A stretch of 64,000 nt of DNA. Origin: Symbiodinium natans. Its lineage: Eukaryota; Sar; Dinophyceae; Suessiales; Symbiodiniaceae. The translations under genes and the position numbers were made by a program. This document shows, one piece after another, positions 59,195 through 64,000 of this stretch. Numbering within the stretch: position 1 is the stretch's first letter; the number at the start of each line of letters is the position of its first letter. The stretch covers positions 81,112 through 145,111 of the forward strand of contig CAJNDS010000415.1 in assembly GCA_905221605.1 (NCBI GenBank), written 5' to 3'. The notes beneath the pieces were generated by a model. That model did not search any database, had not been told where the DNA came from, and saw only the letters and a program-made list of their open reading frames with translations.

Positions 59195-62100
59195 ATATTT
59201 CAAAGATTTCAAAGGTTGCAAAAGGCGGGTGAAACTCCCGGGAAGTTTCCCAAACCTTTTGCAACCTTTGAAATCTTTGAAATCTTTGAAATAGAAATTC
59301 CCCCGGGCTTCCCCAATACTAAACCACGAGCCCGGGCTTCCCCCCAATACTAAATCACGAGCCCGGGCTTCCCCCCAATACTAAATCACGAGCCCGAGCT
59401 TCACCCCTAATACTAAATCACGAGCCCGGCCCCCAATACTAAATCACGAGCCCGGGCTTCTCCCCAATACTAAATCACGAGCCCGGCCCTCCCCCCAATA
59501 CTAAATCACGAGCCCGGGCTTCCCCCCAATACTAAATCACGAGCCCGGGCTCGTAATTTAGTATTGGGGGAATTTCTATTTCAAAGATTTCAAAGATTTC
59601 AACGATTTCAAAGATTTCAAAGGTTGCAAAAGGCGGGGGAAACTCCCGGGAAGTTTCCCAAACCTTTTGCAACCTTTGAAATCTTTGAAATCTTTGAAAT
59701 CTTTGAAATCTTTGAAATAGAAATTCCCCCCGGGCTTCCCCAATACTAAACCACGAGCCCGGGCTTCCCCCCAATACTAAATCACGAGCCCGGGCTTCCC
59801 CCCAATACTAGATCACGAGCCAGGGCTCGTAATTTAGTATTGGGGGAATTTCTATTTCAAAGATTTCAAAGATTTCAAAGATTTCAAAGATTTCAAAGGT
59901 TGCAAAAGGCGGGGGAAACTCCCGGGAAGTTTCCCAAACCTTTTGCAACCTTTGAAATCTTTGAAATCTTTGAAATAGAAATTCCCCCCGGGCTTCCCCA
60001 ATACTAAACCACGAGCCCGGGCTTCACCCCCAATACTAAATCACGAGCCCGGGCTTCCCCCCAATACTAGATCACGAGCCCGGGCTCGTAATTTAGCATT
60101 GGAGGAATTTCTATTTCAAAGATTTCAAAGATTTCAAAGGTTGCAAAAGGCGGGGGAAATTCCCGGGAGTTTCCCCGCCTTTTGCAACCTTTGAAATCTT
60201 TGAAATCTTTGAAATAGAAATTCCCCCAATACTAAATTACGAGCCCGGGCTTCCCCCCAATACTAAATCACGAGCCCGGGCTTCCCCCCAATACTAAATC
60301 ACGAGCCCGGGCTTCCCCCCAATACTAAATCACCAGCCCGGCCCTCCCCCCAATACTAAATCACGAGCCCGGCCCTCCCCCCAATACTAAATCACGAGCC
60401 CGGGCTTCCCCCAATACTAAATCACGAGCCCGGGCTCGTAATTTAGTATTGGGGGAATTTCTATTTCAAAGATTTCAAAGATTTCAAAGATTTCAAAGGT
60501 TGCAAAAGGCGGGGGAAACCCCCGGGAAGTTTCACAAACCTTTTGCAACCTTTGAAATCTTTGAAATAGAAATTCCCGCCGGGCTTCCCCAATACTAAAC
60601 CACGAGCCCGGGCTTCCCCCCAATACTAAATCACGAGCCCGGGCTTCCCCCCAATACTAAATCAGGAGCCCGGGCTTCACCCCTAATACTAAATCACGAG
60701 CCCGGCCCTCCCCCCAATACTAAATCACGAGCCCGGGCCTCCCCCCAATACTAAATCACGAGCCCGGCCCTCCCCCCAATACTAAATCACGAGCCCGGGC
60801 TTCCCCCCAATACTAAATCACGAGCCCGGGCTCGTAATTTAGTATTGGGGGAATTTCTATTTCAAAGACTTCAAAGATGTCAAAGATTTCAAAGGTTGCA
60901 AAAGGCGGGGGAAACTCCCGGGAAGTTTCCCAAACCTTTTGCAACCTTTGAAATCTTTGAAATCTTTGAAATAGAAATTCCCCCCGGGCTTCCCCAATAC
61001 TAAACCACGAGCTTCCCCCCAATACTAAATCACGAGCCCGGGCTTCCCCCCAATACGAAATCACGAGCCCGGGCTTCACCCCTAATACTAAATCACGAGC
61101 CCGGCCCTCCCCCCAATACTAAATCACGAGCCCGGGCCTCCCCCCAATACTAAATCACGAGCCCGGCCCTCCCCCAAATACTAAATCACGAGCCCGGGCC
61201 TCCCCCCAATACTAAATCACGAGCCCGGGCTCGTAATTTAGTATTGGGGGAATTTCTATTTCAAAGATTTCAAAGATTTCAAAGATTTCAAAGGTTGCAA
61301 AAGGCGGAGGAAACTCCCGGGAAGTTTCCCAAACCTTTTGCAACCTTTGAAATCTTTGAAATCTTTGAAATCTTTGAAATAGAAATTTTCGCCGGGCTTC
61401 CCCAATACTAAACCACGAGCCCGGGCTTCCCCCCAATACTAAATCACGAGCCCGGGCTTCCCCCCAATACTAAATCACGAGCCCGGCTTCACCCCTAATA
61501 CTAAATCACGAGCCCGGCCCTCCCCCCAATACTAAATCACGAGCCCGGGCCTCTCCCCAATACTAAATCACGAGCCCGGCCCTCCCCCCAATACTAAATC
61601 ACGAGCCCGGGCTTCCCCCCAATACTAAATCACGAGCCCGGGCTCGTAATTTAGTATTGGGGGGATTTCTATTTCAAAGATTTCAAAGATTTCAAAGGTT
61701 GCAAAAGGTTTGGGAAACTTCCCGGGAGTTTCCCCCGCCTTTTGCAACCTTTGAAATCTTTGAAATGATTGAAATCTTTGAAATAGAAATTCCCCCCGGG
61801 CCTCCGCAATATTAAATCACGAGCCCGGCCCTCCCCCCAATACTAAATCACGAGCCCGCGCTTCCCCCCAATACTAAATCACGAGCCCGGCCCTTCCCCC
61901 CAATACTAAATCACGAGCCCGGGCTTCCCCCCAATACTAGATCACGAGCCCGGGCTCGTAATTTAGCATTGGGGGAATTTCTATTTCAAAGATTTCAAAG
62001 ATTTCAAAGGTTGCAAAAGGTTTGGGAAACTTCCTGGGAGTTTCCCCCGCCTTTTGCAACCTTTGAAATCTTTGAAATCTTTGAAATCTTTGAAATAGAA

Positions 62101-64000
62101 ATTCCCCCAATACTAAATTACGAGCCCGGGCTCGTGATTTAGTATTGGGGGGAGGCCCGGGCTCGTGATTTAGTATTTGGGGGAGGGCCGGGCTCGTGAT
62201 TTAGTATTGGGGGGAGGCCCGGGCTCGTGATTTAGTATTGGGGGGAGGGCCGGGCTCGTGATTTAGTATTAGGGGTGAAGCCCGGGCTCGTGATTTAGTA
62301 TTGGGGGGAAGCCCGGGCTCGTGATTTAGTATTGGGGGGAAGCCCGGGCTCGTGGTTTAGTATTGGGGAAGCCCGGCGGGAATTTCTATTTCAAAGATTT
62401 CAAAGATTTCAAAGGTTGCAAAAGGTTTGGGAAACTTCCCGGGAGTTTCCCCCGCCTTTTGCAACCTTTGAAATCTTTGACATCTTTGAAATCTTTGAAA
62501 TAGAAATTTCCCCAATACTAAATTACAAGCCCGGGCTCGTGATTTAGTATTGGGGGGAGGCCCGGGCTCGTGATTTAGTATTTGGGGGAGGGCCGGGCTC
62601 GTGATTTAGTATTGGGGGGAGGCCCGGGCTCGTGATTTAGTATTGGGGGGAGGGCCGGGCTCGTGATTTAGTATTAGGGGTGAAGCCCGGGCTCCTTTCG
62701 TATTGGGGGGAAGCCCGGGCTCGTGATTTAGTATTGGGGGGAAGCCCGGGCTCGTGGTTTAGTATTGGGGAAGCCCGGGGGGAATTTCTATTTCAAAGAT
62801 TTCAAAGATTTCAAAGGTTGCAAAAAAAAAAAGATTTCAAAGATTTCAAAGATTTCAAAGGTTGCAAAAGGCGGGGGAAACTCCCGGGAAGTTTCCCAAA
62901 CCTTTTGCAACCTTTGAAATCTTTGAAATCTTTGAAATCTTTGAAATAGAAATTCCCCCAATACTAAATTACGAGCCCGGGCTCGTGATTTAGTATTGGG
63001 GGGAAGGGCCGGGCTCGTGATTTAGTATTGGGGGGAAGCCCGGGCTCGTAATTTAGTATTGGGTGGAAGCCCGGGCTCGTAATTTAGTATTGGGGGAATT
63101 TCTATTTCAAAGATTTCAAAGATTTCAAAGGTTGCAAAAGGCGGGGAAACTCCCGGGAATTTCCCCCGCCTTTTGCAACCTTTGAAATCTTTGAAATCTT
63201 TGAAATCTTTGAAATCTTTGAAATCTTTGAAATAGAAATTCCCCCAATGCTAAATTACGAGCCCGGGCTCGTGATCTAGTATTGGGGGGAAGCCCGGGCT
63301 CGTGATTTAGTATTGGGGGGGAAGCCCGGGCTCGTGGTTTAGTATTGGGGAAGCCCGGGGGGAATTTCTATTTCAAAGATTTCAAAGATTTCAAAGATTT
63401 CAAAGGTTGCAAAAGGCGGGGAAACTCCCGGGAATTTCCCCCGCCTTTTGCAACCTTTGAAATCTTTGAAATCTTTGAAATAGAAATTCCCGCAATGCTA
63501 AATTACGAGCCCGGGCTCGTGATCTAGTATTGGGGGGAAGCCCGGGCTCGTGATTTAGTATTGGGGGGGAAGCCCGGGCTCGTGGTTTAGTATTGGGGAA
63601 GCCCGGGGGGAATTTCTATTTCAAAGATTTCAAAGATTTCAAAGGTTGCAAAAGGTTTGGGAAACTTCCCGGGAGTTTCCCCCGCCTTTTGCAACCTTTG
63701 AAATCTTTGAAATCTTTGAAATCTTTGAAATCTTTGAAATCTTTGAAATAGAAATTCCCCCAATACTAAATTACGAGCCCGGGCTCGTGATTTAGTATTG
63801 GGGGGAAGCCCGGGCTCGTGATTTAGTATTGGGGGGAGGGCCGGGCTCGTGATTTAGTATTGGGGAGAGGCCCGGGCTCGTGATTTAGTATTGGGGGCCG
63901 GGCTCGTGATTTAGTATTAGGGGTGAAGCTCGGGCTCGTGATTTAGTATTGGGGGGAAGCCCGGGCTCGTGATTTAGTATTGGGGGGAAGCCCGGGCTCG
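59195..64000. repeat. Hairpin higher-order array with orientation switch
   Basis: At least 14 long inverted repeats, near 59200, 59570, 59850, 60108, 60457, 60855, 61255, 61665, 61978, 62382, 62780, 63095, 63365 and 63610. Each has arms made of TTTCAAAGATTTCAAAG units then GTTGCAAAAGG, around a centre like GGGAAACTCCCGGGAAGTTT. Between hairpins lie runs of a 31-bp repeat containing AATACTAAATCACGAGCCCG. Left of about 62110 these spacers mostly read in that sense; right of it they read as the reverse complement (GGGCTCGTGATTTAGTATTG). The array continues past the window end. Confidence 0.95.

Noticed and set aside
59018-63527. ORFs with FQRFQRFQRF or FEIFEIFEI translations
   Set aside because: They arise from the TTTCAAAGATTTCAAAG arms of the hairpins, on both strands.
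59330-64000. 31-bp repeats with a regular layout, CRISPR-like at first sight
   Set aside because: The repeats are directly adjacent or fused with palindromes. There are no unique spacers and no cas genes, and the context is eukaryotic.

Overview
The window looks like nuclear DNA of a dinoflagellate, probably from the Suessiales/Symbiodiniaceae side of the group. The strongest evidence is a complete 22-nt dinoflagellate spliced-leader (DinoSL) sequence fossilised in the genome at 20911-20932, directly upstream of an intact intronless ORF. Other evidence is the many internal TTTAGGG-type telomere-like tracts, genes cut into short exons over long introns, and abundant pentatricopeptide-repeat (PPR) genes of the SACEKG..W..AL type. 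Every gene I can support lies on the minus strand, as expected of dinoflagellate unidirectional gene blocks. Exon edges are approximate, because dinoflagellates also use GC and GA donors and no transcript is available.

Layout. 0-2 kb: exon-like ORFs of an unrecognised minus-strand gene. 3-5 kb: PPR gene. 5.2-10 kb: a multi-exon gene joining SLOG-like Rossmannoid regions to two SLATT-like 2-TM modules; this is the most interesting protein here. 10.4-12 kb: PPR exons. 13.6-14.45 kb: an array of nested inverted repeats. 14.5-15.95 kb: an AT-rich degenerate satellite with a 482-bp higher-order period. 16.3-18.5 kb: a PPR fragment, a GNAT-like exon and a single-TM C-terminus. 19.7-20.9 kb: the spliced-leader retrogene, abutting a telomere-like array. 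21.9-24.5 kb and 26.9-31 kb: two large PPR loci. 32.7-34 kb: an unrecognised gene. 38.4-40.1 kb: a leucine-rich-repeat gene with an F-box-like start. 41.4-43.9 kb: exons of a polytopic membrane protein. 46.9-53 kb: scattered exons of unrecognised proteins, including a Gly/Pro/Gln-rich one.

From about 53.7 kb to the end the window is repeats. First comes a 4.6-kb tandem array of about 0.6-0.7-kb purine/pyrimidine-asymmetric units of two kinds. Then a small degenerate tandem block (58.8-59.2 kb). Then a 4.8-kb array of at least 14 long perfect-looking hairpins, separated by about 31-bp repeats whose orientation flips near 62.1 kb.

Functionally, the PPR genes would serve organelle RNA processing or editing (family knowledge). 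The SLOG-SLATT gene would be a membrane-linked nucleotide-type sensor (inference from domain logic). The arrays have no evident coding role.
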